This document shows, one piece after another, positions 1 through 7,524 of a DNA stretch of 20,305 bases. Positions within the stretch are counted from its first letter, which is position 1, and each line of letters begins with the position of its first letter. The notes below the pieces were generated by a model. It was given only the letters and a program-made list of their open reading frames with translations. It had not been told where the DNA came from and did not search any database. The position numbers were made by a program, and so were the translations under genes. Source of the stretch: Sphingomonas paucimobilis (lineage in GTDB: Bacteria > Pseudomonadota > Alphaproteobacteria > Sphingomonadales > Sphingomonadaceae). The DNA is taken from NCBI GenBank assembly GCA_945860425.1, contig CAMAQU010000007.1:1-20305 (forward strand), read 5' to 3'.

Positions 1-2
1 CG

Positions 3-1385
3 GTGCGCGGCCATTGCTATGACGCGCTGGTTGGCTTTGCCGGGTGTGACAAATCGCTGCCGGGGATGATGATGGCGATGCTGCGCCTCAACGTACCCTC
101 CATCTTCGTCTATGGTGGGTCAATCTTGCCGGGCCGCTATCAAGATCGCGATGTCACGGTTGTCGATGTGTTTGAAATTGTCGGCAAATATGCAGCTGGC
201 GCCTGCCCGCTCTCGGAAGTGGAAGCCTTGGAAAAGGCAGCCTGCCCCGGTCACGGTGCCTGTGGCGGCCAATATACGGCCAATACCATGGCCTGTGTGG
301 CCGAAGCCATTGGGCTGTCGCTTCCCAATTCCAACATGGCCCCTGCGCCCTATTCTACGCGCGATCAAATTGCCCATGCCGCTGGCACGCAAGTGATGGA
401 CTTGCTCGCCCGCAATTTGCATCCGCGGGACATTTGCACGCAGGAGGCATTTGAAAATGCCGCCCGCATTGTCGCAGCCACAGGCGGTTCGACCAATGCG
501 GCCCTGCACCTGCCCGCCATGGCGCATGAGGCCGGAATTTCCTTCGACCTTTTTGATGTGGCCGAAATCTTTAAGACCACGCCCTATATGGCCGATCTGA
601 AGCCGGGCGGGAATTATGTCGCCAAGGATATGTATGAAGCCGGTGGCGTCTATATGCTCATGAAGTCCTTGCTGGGCGAAGGCTTCCTTCATGGCGATTG
701 CATGACCGTGACGGGCAAAACCTTGGGTGAGAATATCGATGAGATCACTTGGAACCCGGATCAAAAGGTCATTTACCCCGCGACCAAGCCGCTCTCCCCA
801 ACAGGGGGCGTCGTCGGTCTGCGCGGCAGCCTTGCCCCCAATGGCGCGATTGTGAAAGTCGCGGGCATGGCGCGGCTTCAGTTCAAGGGGCCAGCCATTG
901 TCTTTGATTGCGAAGAAGATGCCTTTGCCGCTGTTGAAGCGCGCCAAATTGTCGAAGGCTCGGTGATCGTCATTCGCTATGAAGGGCCAAAGGGTGGCCC
1001 CGGGATGCGCGAAATGCTCTCCACCACAGCAGCACTTTATGGCCTTGGCATGGGGGAGAAAGTCGCCCTTATCACCGATGGTCGCTTCTCTGGCGCAACG
1101 CGCGGCTTCTGCATTGGCCATGTCGGGCCGGAAGCCGCCGAGTGTGGCCCCATCGCTCTGGTCGAAAATGGCGACATGATTGAAATTGATGCCGAAACAG
1201 GCAGCATCGACCTGTTGGTGGATGCGTCCGTGCTGGAGGCGCGCAAAAAGGTCTGGACACCGCGTCAGAATGATTATGGCTCGGGCGCGCTCTGGCGTTA
1301 TGCGCAAAATGTGGGTCCGGCCTATCAAGGGGCGGTCACGCACCCCGGTGCTGCGGGCGAAAGCCACGTCTACGCCGATATCTAA
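3..1385 (+). CDS. ilvD: Dihydroxy-acid dehydratase, 5' end missing
   Basis: This is the C-terminal 460 residues of the Fe-S dehydratase that converts dihydroxy-isovalerate and dihydroxy-methylvalerate to their 2-oxo acids in valine, isoleucine and leucine synthesis. The family is about 570-615 residues long, so some 110 N-terminal residues lie left of the window. The GTG at position 3 is an internal valine, not a start. Visible family signatures are GFAGCDKSLPGMMMA and CPGHGACGGQYTANTM, which hold two of the cluster cysteines (C15 and the cysteine of GACGG in this fragment), then LPNSNMAPAP, and LITDGRFSGATRG near the C-terminus, which carries the catalytic serine. The protein ends in HVYADI, as complete family members do. 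The related phosphogluconate dehydratase (Edd) is less likely, because the IlvD-type segments GGSILPGRYQDRDVTVVDVF and KTTPYMADLKPGG are present. nnr follows after 70 nt. Confidence 0.96.
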   Translation: MRGHCYDALVGFAGCDKSLPGMMMAMLRLNVPSIFVYGGSILPGRYQDRDVTVVDVFEIVGKYAAGACPLSEVEALEKAACPGHGACGGQYTANTMACVAEAIGLSLPNSNMAPAPYSTRDQIAHAAGTQVMDLLARNLHPRDICTQEAFENAARIVAATGGSTNAALHLPAMAHEAGISFDLFDVAEIFKTTPYMADLKPGGNYVAKDMYEAGGVYMLMKSLLGEGFLHGDCMTVTGKTLGENIDEITWNPDQKVIYPATKPLSPTGGVVGLRGSLAPNGAIVKVAGMARLQFKGPAIVFDCEEDAFAAVEARQIVEGSVIVIRYEGPKGGPGMREMLSTTAALYGLGMGEKVALITDGRFSGATRGFCIGHVGPEAAECGPIALVENGDMIEIDAETGSIDLLVDASVLEARKKVWTPRQNDYGSGALWRYAQNVGPAYQGAVTHPGAAGESHVYADI

Positions 1386-1455
1386 GCGCCCATGTGCAGA
1401 CGGGGTTAAGCGCAACGCCGTTTCCCCCGGCTGCATCTTGGCGTAAGCGCAAAGC

Positions 1456-2841
1456 ATGATGCATCCCCTGACCGGATTTATCCTCACGGCTGCTGAGATG
1501 CGGGCCGCTGAAGCCGCGACCATGGCCAGCGGTGTGTCTGTCGATGCGCTGATGGCGCGCGCCGGCGCGGCCATAGCGGAGGCGGTCTGGCGCTTTGGTG
1601 GGGGGCAGCCGACCCTCATCCTGTGTGGCCCCGGCAATAATGGCGGCGATGGTTATGTTGCCGCATCCATCCTAAAGGCGCGCGGTCTTGATGTGCGTGT
1701 TGCGGCATTTGGGGAACCCAAAACAGATGTGGCGCGTCGTGCGCGCGCCGGATGGTCGGGCAGTGTTGAGACGCTCGACAGAGCCGCCCCCGCCCCCGTG
1801 CTGCTGGACGCGGTTTTTGGGACAGGCCTCGATAGGCCATTGGACGCAGGGCTTGCTGGCCAGCTTGCTCGATTGCGGCAGCAGGCGGACTTTGTCCTCG
1901 CGGCCGATGTGCCAAGCGGGGTGGGCAGTGATGATGGGGCCGATTTTGGAGCTATAAAAGCCGATGTGACCATCGCCTTGGGGGCGTTGAAACCGGCCCA
2001 TCTTCTCCATCCTTCTGCCGGGCTGTGCGGCCATGTCATCTGCGCCGATATTGGGATTGCGGCACAGAGCGCCCTGTCGGTTGTCGGCCGTCCGCGTCTT
2101 ACGCGCCCGACTGCCGCCGATCATAAATATACGCGTGGGCTCGTCTCGGTAATTGCTGGGGAGATGGGCGGGGCGGCAGCCCTGGCCGCAACGGCGGCCG
2201 CGCGCAGTGGCGCGGGTTATGTGGTGCTGGCTGGGGCGCAATCTGGGGCCTTCGCCCAAATCCCCTTGTCGATTGTTCACCGATCGATCGATGCGGCGCT
2301 CGCCGATCCAAGAACTGGGGCGCTTGTCATTGGGCCGGGCCTTGGCCGGAGCGACGCGGCACGCGCGCTGCTTGATCGGGTTCTTGCGACTGATATTCCC
2401 GTGGTGCTGGATGCAGATGCGCTGCATTTGATCACGCCAGACCAGCTGACATCCCGCGCCGCGCCTTGTGTGCTGACACCCCATGAAGGGGAATTTCAGG
2501 CCGCCTTTGGCACTCTGTCTGGCAGCAAGGTGGATCGCGCGCGTCAGGCGGCCAGCTTGTGTGGCGCGACGGTTGTTCTGAAAGGCGCAGATACAGTTTT
2601 GGCCGGGCCAGATGGCCGGGCCGCCCTTGCCGCGCATCTGCCCTTTTGGTTGGCGAGTGCCGGGACGGGGGATGTTTTGGCGGGGATTGTTGGGACCATG
2701 TTGGCACGCGGACTGGACGGATTTTCAGCGGCGCAAGCGGCGATTTGGCTGCATGGACGCGCGGCGCAGATCGCCGGGCCTTGGCTGATCGCAGACGATC
2801 TGTGCGCGGCCCTTCCCCAAGCTTTGGAGCAAACAGCATGA
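1456..2841 (+). CDS. nnr: Bifunctional NAD(P)H-hydrate epimerase / ADP-dependent dehydratase
   Basis: A 461-residue cytoplasmic metabolite-repair enzyme. The N-terminal half (about 1-205) is the YjeF_N epimerase domain, with ILTAAEMRAAE, the nucleotide loop CGPGNNGGDGYVAASIL and ADVPSGVGSDDG. The C-terminal half (about 215-461) is the ribokinase-like dehydratase domain, with IGPGLGRSDAARALL, VLDADALHL, LTPHEGEF, LKGADTVLAGPDG and the phosphate loop ASAGTGDVLAGIVG. Together they epimerise and dehydrate damaged, hydrated NADH and NADPH. An in-frame stop at 1444-1446 limits the start to the double ATG at 1456/1459; no clear Shine-Dalgarno precedes it. The stop overlaps the next gene's start as ATGA (2838-2841), indicating translational coupling to the methyltransferase. 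All motifs look intact. Confidence 0.96.
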   Translation: MMHPLTGFILTAAEMRAAEAATMASGVSVDALMARAGAAIAEAVWRFGGGQPTLILCGPGNNGGDGYVAASILKARGLDVRVAAFGEPKTDVARRARAGWSGSVETLDRAAPAPVLLDAVFGTGLDRPLDAGLAGQLARLRQQADFVLAADVPSGVGSDDGADFGAIKADVTIALGALKPAHLLHPSAGLCGHVICADIGIAAQSALSVVGRPRLTRPTAADHKYTRGLVSVIAGEMGGAAALAATAAARSGAGYVVLAGAQSGAFAQIPLSIVHRSIDAALADPRTGALVIGPGLGRSDAARALLDRVLATDIPVVLDADALHLITPDQLTSRAAPCVLTPHEGEFQAAFGTLSGSKVDRARQAASLCGATVVLKGADTVLAGPDGRAALAAHLPFWLASAGTGDVLAGIVGTMLARGLDGFSAAQAAIWLHGRAAQIAGPWLIADDLCAALPQALEQTA

Positions 2842-4031
2842 GCAGCGAACCCATTTTGCGGCTCGCCGCGCGGGGCGATGGTGTCACCGCTTCTGGCCGT
2901 TATGCGGCACAGGCCGCGCCGGGCGATATGCTGGATGCGGCAGGTGTTTTGACCGCCGGGCCGCATCGGGTGACGCCTGTATGTCGTCATGTCCCGGACT
3001 GTGGCGGGTGTCAGCTGCAACATGTTGATGAAGAGAGCCTTGCCGCCTTCATCACCGATCGGATTGAGAGTGCGCTCAGTGCGCAGGGCGTCACAGGTTT
3101 TGATCTACGCGTGCCGCATATGTCGCCCGCGTCGGCGCGTCGGCGGGTCTCTCTGCGCGCGGAACGGCGGGGCAAGCAGATCTTGCTTGGGTTTAACGCC
3201 GCCAAAAGCCATCGCATCATTGATCTTGCCCAATGCCCGGTCATGCATCCGGCACTGGAAGCGCTGATCAAGCCGCTGCGCGCTTTGCTGGGCCTGTGTT
3301 TGGCGGATCGGCGTGGCGCCAATATCCGGATGACATTGGCGGATCAGGGCGTCGACCTGTTGATCGCAGGGGTTGAGGCAGAGGGGCTGGACGCCGCCGA
3401 GGCGCTGAGCCGCTTTGCCCAAACCCATGGTCTGGCACGCCTCTCGCTCGATGAAGGCTATGGCCCGACTGCACGGTGGGAGCCTGAGCCTGTGACGGTG
3501 GCGCTGGGCGGGGTGGCTGTCGGCTTGCCAGAAGGGGCCTTTCTGCAGGCGACGGCCGATGGGCAGGCCGCGCTGCAGGCCGCCGTTCGGGATGCTGTTG
3601 GCGAAGCGACACGCAGTGCTGATTTGTTTGCGGGGCTGGGCACTTTTGCTTTTGATTTGCCGGGGCAGGTGCTGGCAGTGGAAGGGGCGCGCGATGCCAT
3701 CCTTGCGCTTCAGGCGGCAGCCAACCGATCGGGTCGGCTGGTTAAGGCGCTGCACCGTGACCTGTTTCGTCGTCCCTTAACGGCAGCCGAGCTTGGCGCA
3801 TTTGAGGCGGTCGTGCTCGATCCCCCACGCGCGGGTGCGAAGGAGCAGGTGGCCGAGCTTGCGGCATCGAGCGTCGCTCGTATCGCTTATGTGAGTTGCA
3901 ACCCGGCGACCTTTGCGCGCGATGCAGCGATGCTGGTGGCGGGCGGATATCGTCTGGACTGGGTGCAGCCGGTCGGCCAGTTCCGTTGGTCAACCCATGT
4001 GGAACTGGCCGCCGCTTTTCAAAAAGGCTGA
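2838..4031 (+). CDS. RNA (uracil-5-)-methyltransferase, TrmA/RumA family (RlmD-like)
   Basis: A 397-residue SAM-dependent enzyme that probably methylates C5 of a uridine in 23S rRNA (RlmC/RlmD-like) or tRNA. A short TRAM-like N-terminus is followed by the Fe-S cysteines C49, C55 and C58 (CRHVPDCGGC), with the fourth at C133 (AQCP). The Rossmann methyltransferase domain has DLFAGLGTFAFDL (SAM binding), VVLDPPRAGAKEQ and YVSCNPATFARD with the catalytic nucleophile C354; a C-terminal glutamate is at STHVELAAAF. The reading frame is open upstream to 2559, but ATG 2838 overlaps the nnr stop and begins where family proteins begin. The exact target base cannot be read from the sequence. The gene ends 4 nt before the convergent MAPEG gene. 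Confidence 0.92.
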   Translation: MSSEPILRLAARGDGVTASGRYAAQAAPGDMLDAAGVLTAGPHRVTPVCRHVPDCGGCQLQHVDEESLAAFITDRIESALSAQGVTGFDLRVPHMSPASARRRVSLRAERRGKQILLGFNAAKSHRIIDLAQCPVMHPALEALIKPLRALLGLCLADRRGANIRMTLADQGVDLLIAGVEAEGLDAAEALSRFAQTHGLARLSLDEGYGPTARWEPEPVTVALGGVAVGLPEGAFLQATADGQAALQAAVRDAVGEATRSADLFAGLGTFAFDLPGQVLAVEGARDAILALQAAANRSGRLVKALHRDLFRRPLTAAELGAFEAVVLDPPRAGAKEQVAELAASSVARIAYVSCNPATFARDAAMLVAGGYRLDWVQPVGQFRWSTHVELAAAFQKG

Positions 4032-4035
4032 TCGC

Positions 4036-4467
4036 TTAGAATACAGCGAGCACCAGATGGAGCGTCAGTGCCATAAGCACGAGGCTCGACAAAGCGAAGA
4101 TCAGGAACCGGACCATCACCTTGTTGATCGTGGACTGTACCAGCGAATGGGCAATGCGCAGGCCCACATAGGACCAAGCCAGCATCGCATTCAGGCCATC
4201 GCCTTGCCCAATGAGGGCAAGGGCAAGCGCGACCGCGTAAAAGACCGTCGGCGCTTCATGCAAATGGTTATAGTTATGCGCCTTCCACTGCGTTTTCGCC
4301 GGAAGCAGTTGATCAAGGCTTTGTCCGCCCTGACGGACCAGTGCATCAGCATCAACTTTGGCGGCGGTCATGGCCGGAATGCGGGTGACATACATCCAGA
4401 CCCACATAACCATTGTCCAAGCGGCAAGCACCGCAATGGGCTGCATAATTTCAGCTATTGTGTTCAT
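4036..4467 (-). CDS. MAPEG-family membrane protein (second of a tandem pair)
   Basis: A 143-residue integral membrane protein of the MAPEG family (membrane-associated proteins in eicosanoid and glutathione metabolism). It has four hydrophobic helices and the conserved stretches TRIPAM, WKAHNYNHLHEAPTVFYA and LRIAHSLVQSTIN. Some relatives are glutathione-dependent transferases or peroxidases; the role of most bacterial members is unknown, so no substrate is assigned. A Shine-Dalgarno (AGGAG in the 15-nt gap before the ATG at 4467) and the short distance from the upstream paralogue support co-transcription. It is a diverged duplicate of that paralogue. Its 3' end almost touches the convergent RNA methyltransferase gene, leaving no room for a dedicated terminator. 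Confidence 0.9.
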   Translation of the reverse strand: MNTIAEIMQPIAVLAAWTMVMWVWMYVTRIPAMTAAKVDADALVRQGGQSLDQLLPAKTQWKAHNYNHLHEAPTVFYAVALALALIGQGDGLNAMLAWSYVGLRIAHSLVQSTINKVMVRFLIFALSSLVLMALTLHLVLAVF

Positions 4468-4482
4468 GATTTTCCTCTCCTG

Positions 4483-4917
4483 TTAAACCCCAAGCGTCAC
4501 GCGCACGGCGTTGATCGCCAGCACCGTCAGGCACAGGCTGGACGCAATGAATAATGCGAAGCGCACGGGAATGGTGTTCACCAGCGACTGCCACAGGCTG
4601 TGTGCAATGCGTAGGCCGGTATAGCCCCAGGCCAGTTGCACATTTACCCCATCGCCCGCACCTGCCAGCGCGAGAATGGCAATGGCGGCGTAGAACAGCG
4701 TCGGCTGTTCCATTAAATGCGCGTAATTATGGCCTTTCCAGTTGACCGTATCGGGCAGGACGCCCTCTAGATCGACACCCCGACCACCGGGCTTTGCAGA
4801 CTTTAGATCTGCCCCGCTCTTGCCCATGGCCGGAATACGTGTTCCCGCCATCCAGTACAGCATGACAACAGACCACAGCACCAGCACGGCGGCTGGCGCT
4901 AAAATTGGTGCACTCAT
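4483..4917 (-). CDS. MAPEG-family membrane protein (first of a tandem pair)
   Basis: A 144-residue, four-helix membrane protein of the MAPEG family, paralogous to the gene just downstream. Shared positions include TRIPAM, WK.HNY.HL.E.PT.FYA, GDG.N..LAW.Y.GLRIAHSL, QS..N and VRF. The second loop (about residues 31-55, GKSGADLKSAKPGGRGVDLE) differs most between the two. The ATG at 4917 follows a purine-rich GGGAGGGAGAGGGA tract that can serve as ribosome-binding site. The deoxyhypusine-synthase-like gene lies 98 nt upstream on the same strand, so read-through from the polyamine genes is possible. Substrate unknown; a glutathione-linked function is only a family-level guess. Confidence 0.9.
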   Translation of the reverse strand: MSAPILAPAAVLVLWSVVMLYWMAGTRIPAMGKSGADLKSAKPGGRGVDLEGVLPDTVNWKGHNYAHLMEQPTLFYAAIAILALAGAGDGVNVQLAWGYTGLRIAHSLWQSLVNTIPVRFALFIASSLCLTVLAINAVRVTLGV

Positions 4918-4970
4918 TTCCCTCTCCCTCCCCCTATTGAGGATTTAGCGGGAGAAAGCTGCCTGAGTGC

Positions 4971-5006
4971 GACTCCGCGGTCAAGCAAAAGCGCGACCCC
5001 GGAGCC
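4971..5006 (-). terminator. Imperfect hairpin after the deoxyhypusine-synthase-like gene
   Basis: An imperfect inverted repeat (16-nt arms, 12 of 16 positions matching, 4-nt loop) lies just past the stop codon of the synthase gene. No U-run follows it on the minus strand, so it is not a classical intrinsic terminator. It may be a Rho-assisted end, an mRNA 3' stabiliser or chance. The rest of the 98-nt gap holds the purine-rich ribosome-binding tract of the first MAPEG gene and no convincing promoter. Confidence 0.3.
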
Positions 5007-5015
5007 ACCGCAGGA

Positions 5016-6068
5016 TTAGGAGAAGAGTTTTGCCCAGCTGCGCTTCGCGCGCGTTTTCCAATGGCCGCGATGATAGGCGTCGGACGCGAGCAGCGGCATG
5101 ACCGAACCTGCTTCGGCAAAAACCATCTGTTCAATGCCGGTATTCACCTTGCCCCAGCTCGCGGCTTCCTGAAGCGTGGAGGAGGAGCAGGCCCCGTCGC
5201 GCACATCGGCAACGGTGATCTGCACGGCATATTTATGCACGGCGACATCTTCATGGCCCAAAATTTCGGCGCAGACGACCGTGTCCTGAATGAAGTTCTT
5301 GGGCACGCCGCCGCCAATCATGAGAAGGCCCGTTTCGCCCGCCTTGATCTTGATGTCCGTCAGTTCACGGAAGTCGGCCACGGCATCGATCATCAAATAG
5401 GGCTTGCCCGCTTTCATCTGATCGACCTGATGCTTGACCAGACCAAAGCCCGCTGAGCTGTCGACAAAGGCCGGGCAGAAGATCGGCACATCATGCTCAT
5501 AAGCAAGCTTGACGAGGCTGTTATCCTTCTTGCCATGTTCGGACAGATATTTACCCATTTCGCGGATGAAGGCGCGGCTGGAATAGGCCTTAGGTTCCAG
5601 CTCATTGGCGATCTTGTTGATCGTGAAATCGCAATCCTGAAGTTGCTCTTCATCGATATAGGTATCGTAAATCCGGTCGATATAGAGCGAGCGCAGCGTA
5701 TCATCATCGGGGATTTCGAGGGCTTGGTAATGTTTGTGGCCTAAGCCTTCAAAGAAATCCATGTCGACGATGGTGGCGCCGGTCGCCACAATGGCATCAA
5801 CCATATTGTTGCGCAGCAGCTCTGCATAGAGATCCATACAGCCGCCGGCCGAGGTTGAGCCGGCGATGACGAGGAAGATGGTGCAATCCTTATCCGCCAG
5901 CATCTGATTATAAATGCCCGTTGCGTTCGCAAGGTCACGGCTGGTGAAGCTCATCTTGCCCATCTGGTCGATGATCGGGCGGGCGTCGAAGCTCTTAATG
6001 TCGATATGCTCAACCGTGCTCGACAGCAGCTCTGCCTTGCGCTGGGCATTAACTTGGGGGTTGGTCAT
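5016..6068 (-). CDS. Deoxyhypusine-synthase-family enzyme (putative homospermidine or related polyamine synthase)
   Basis: A 350-residue NAD-dependent aminobutyl-transferase of the deoxyhypusine synthase fold. Bacteria lack eIF5A, so the acceptor should be a small amine rather than a protein. Visible signatures are the Rossmann-type GSTSAGG, VDSSAGFG, MIGGGVPKNF and SWGKVNTGIEQ. K307 aligns with the lysine that forms the enzyme-imine in human DHS (Lys329), and K257 with Lys287, but the following His-His pair is Asn-Phe here (N258, F259). The neighbouring ornithine decarboxylase suggests putrescine as substrate, giving sym-homospermidine. A reported agmatine-using branch that makes bis(guanidino)-5-azanonane is an alternative. 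The frame is open to 6134, but that extension runs into a repeat element; ATG 6068 with GGAG 8 nt upstream is chosen. Confidence 0.88.
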   Translation of the reverse strand: MTNPQVNAQRKAELLSSTVEHIDIKSFDARPIIDQMGKMSFTSRDLANATGIYNQMLADKDCTIFLVIAGSTSAGGCMDLYAELLRNNMVDAIVATGATIVDMDFFEGLGHKHYQALEIPDDDTLRSLYIDRIYDTYIDEEQLQDCDFTINKIANELEPKAYSSRAFIREMGKYLSEHGKKDNSLVKLAYEHDVPIFCPAFVDSSAGFGLVKHQVDQMKAGKPYLMIDAVADFRELTDIKIKAGETGLLMIGGGVPKNFIQDTVVCAEILGHEDVAVHKYAVQITVADVRDGACSSSTLQEAASWGKVNTGIEQMVFAEAGSVMPLLASDAYHRGHWKTRAKRSWAKLFS

Positions 6069-6089
6069 CGTTGAAACTCCATTTGGATT

Positions 6090-6183
6090 CCCCTCCCGCA
6101 GGCGGGAGGGGTTAGGGGAGGTGAGAAGGGACATTATGGGAAGGCCTTTGCCCTCCCCTAGCCCCTCCCGCTTGCGGGAGGGG
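6090..6183. repeat. Inverted pair of GC-rich palindromic repeats (REP-like)
   Basis: Two copies of a 32-nt element in opposite orientation (6090-6121 and 6152-6183) match at 30 of 32 positions, 30 nt apart. Each holds a small perfect palindrome with arms CCCCTCCCGC and GCGGGAGGGG around a 2-nt centre, followed by a TTAGGGGAGG or CTAGGGGAGG tail. The pair fills most of the 117-nt space between the ornithine decarboxylase and the synthase gene. In RNA it could fold into one long hairpin or two small ones, so it may attenuate, stabilise or separate the two messages. A third copy lies at 15508. The arrangement resembles a REP/BIME-type dispersed element; no transposase is present. Confidence 0.85.
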
Positions 6184-6185
6184 AG

Positions 6186-7373
6186 CTAAAGCTTCACGAC
6201 ATTCGCCGAAAACCGATCCTGCCTGTCTTCGTCATAAAGCGTGGCCATAGGGTCATCGCTGACCTCAAAAGTCGCGCCATTGGTGAACCCATTAAACCCG
6301 GTCCGCATCGCGCAGCCATAGGCCCCGAGCATCCCGATTTCGATATAATCCCCGGCCTGCACATCGGCGGGCAGCAGGAAGGGTCCGGCCATATGATCCA
6401 TATCGTCACAGGTCGGGCCGTAAAAGCTGAATGGCATGTCCCGTGTGTCAGACGCCTGTTCGCGCAGCAGCGCAACCGGGAAGCGCCAGCCGACATGCGC
6501 TGCATCAAACAGCGCGCCATAGGCCCCGTCGTTAATATACAGCTCTTCGCCACGGCGCTTTTCCACTCGGACGATCAGCGACGAATATTCCGCGCACAAG
6601 GCCCGGCCCGGCTCACACCAAAGTTCCGAGGAATAGCTGACGGGCAGATCCTCATAAGCGCGTTGGATCGCGTCAAAATAAGCGGCAAGAGCAGGCGGCT
6701 CCATGCCCGGATAAACGCTGGGAAAGCCCCCGCCGACATCGACGACATCCACAGTGACGCCGGAGCCAACAATTGCGGCCCGCACCCGCTCCATCGCTTC
6801 GGTATAGGCAGACGGCGTCATCGCCTGACTGCCGACATGGAAGCAAATGCCCAGCGCATCGGCCACCTGTCGGGTATCGATCAGCAACTGCTTCACGTCT
6901 GCCGGGTCGGCGCCGAATTTGGATGCGAGGCTCAGCTTGGAATGATCGGACGACACCCGAATGCGCACGCATAAGGTCAGGTCGGTCGCGCCGTCGGTTG
7001 CGCGGACAATCTTGTCCAGCTCTTCCGAGGTGTCGAGCGAGAAGGTGCGCACGCCATGATCGAAATAGGCTTCGCGAATTGCTTCTTCGGCTTTCACCGG
7101 ATGCATGAAGCACAAAACCGCCTCTGGTGCATTGTCCCGCACCAGCCGAACTTCACTCAGCGAGGCGACGTCAAAATGCGTGATCCCATTGTCCCACAAC
7201 AGCGCGATGAGCGCAGGGGAGGGGTTGGCCTTGACCGCATAGAGGGACTTGCCCGGAAACTTCTCAACAAAGAAGCGGGCGGCGCGCTCTGCGGCGTGCG
7301 GACGGATGAGCGTGACCGGCTGAACCGGACGAAGGGCTGTCGCTAGCCCCAGCGCGCTATGGTGCTTAAACAA
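6186..7373 (-). CDS. Fold-III PLP-dependent ornithine (lysine/ornithine) decarboxylase
   Basis: A 395-residue alanine-racemase-fold (group IV) basic amino acid decarboxylase that makes putrescine from ornithine; lysine is a possible second substrate. K48 in LYAVKAN is the PLP-binding lysine. Other family motifs are CFMHPVKAEE, CVRIRVSSDHSKLSLASKFG, ICFHVGSQ, DVGGGFPSVYPGM, CEPGRALCAE and the active-site GPTCDDMD with C322 and D323. The translation should start at TTG 7373: the next in-frame methionine is far inside the fold, and GGAGG sits 9 nt upstream. Its downstream neighbour is the deoxyhypusine-synthase-like gene, which could use the putrescine. No arginine decarboxylase or agmatinase gene is in the window. 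Confidence 0.93.
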   Translation of the reverse strand: MFKHHSALGLATALRPVQPVTLIRPHAAERAARFFVEKFPGKSLYAVKANPSPALIALLWDNGITHFDVASLSEVRLVRDNAPEAVLCFMHPVKAEEAIREAYFDHGVRTFSLDTSEELDKIVRATDGATDLTLCVRIRVSSDHSKLSLASKFGADPADVKQLLIDTRQVADALGICFHVGSQAMTPSAYTEAMERVRAAIVGSGVTVDVVDVGGGFPSVYPGMEPPALAAYFDAIQRAYEDLPVSYSSELWCEPGRALCAEYSSLIVRVEKRRGEELYINDGAYGALFDAAHVGWRFPVALLREQASDTRDMPFSFYGPTCDDMDHMAGPFLLPADVQAGDYIEIGMLGAYGCAMRTGFNGFTNGATFEVSDDPMATLYDEDRQDRFSANVVKL

Positions 7374-7381
7374 CTCAAGGG

Positions 7382-7387
7382 ACCTCC
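7382..7387 (-). promoter_or_regulatory. Ribosome-binding site deciding the TTG start of the decarboxylase
   Basis: On the minus strand GGAGGT lies here, leaving 9 nt between GGAGG and the TTG at 7373. There is no nearby ATG or GTG in frame that keeps the N-terminal segment before the PLP lysine. The strong Shine-Dalgarno therefore supports the rare TTG start. Confidence 0.75.
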
Positions 7388-7524
7388 AAAAGGTAGTTCG
7401 ACATTCACAAAGGCTGCCTTGCGGTTATTGGAAGTCCCCATGGGGCAGCGGAGGGGGCGTATATGAATTGCGCGCCCCTGTGTAAAGTAGAAGAAAGATC
7501 AGGGTTTCAGGGAGTTAACGCGGC

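Noticed and set aside
120..1637. 505-codon open frame antisense to ilvD
   Set aside because: It lies opposite a clearly conserved gene, has a His/Arg/Ala/Gly-rich composition without domain signatures, and extends over the ilvD-nnr gap; it is a codon-bias shadow in GC-rich DNA.
2559..2837. Upstream extension of the RNA methyltransferase frame
   Set aside because: The extension overlaps the conserved C-terminal domain of nnr and is Arg/Gly-rich; the ATGA overlap at 2838 gives the normal family start.
6069..6134. N-terminal extension of the deoxyhypusine-synthase-like protein
   Set aside because: It translates the palindromic repeat, while ATG 6068 has a well-spaced Shine-Dalgarno.
6090..6183. 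CRISPR array or insertion-sequence ends
   Set aside because: The two repeats are inverted, with a single 30-nt spacer and no cas genes, transposase or target duplication; a REP-like element fits better.
7374..7524. Riboswitch or small RNA between the decarboxylase and dehydratase genes
   Set aside because: The 151-nt gap must carry divergent promoters, but no recognisable riboswitch fold, clear -35/-10 pair or terminator could be identified by eye.
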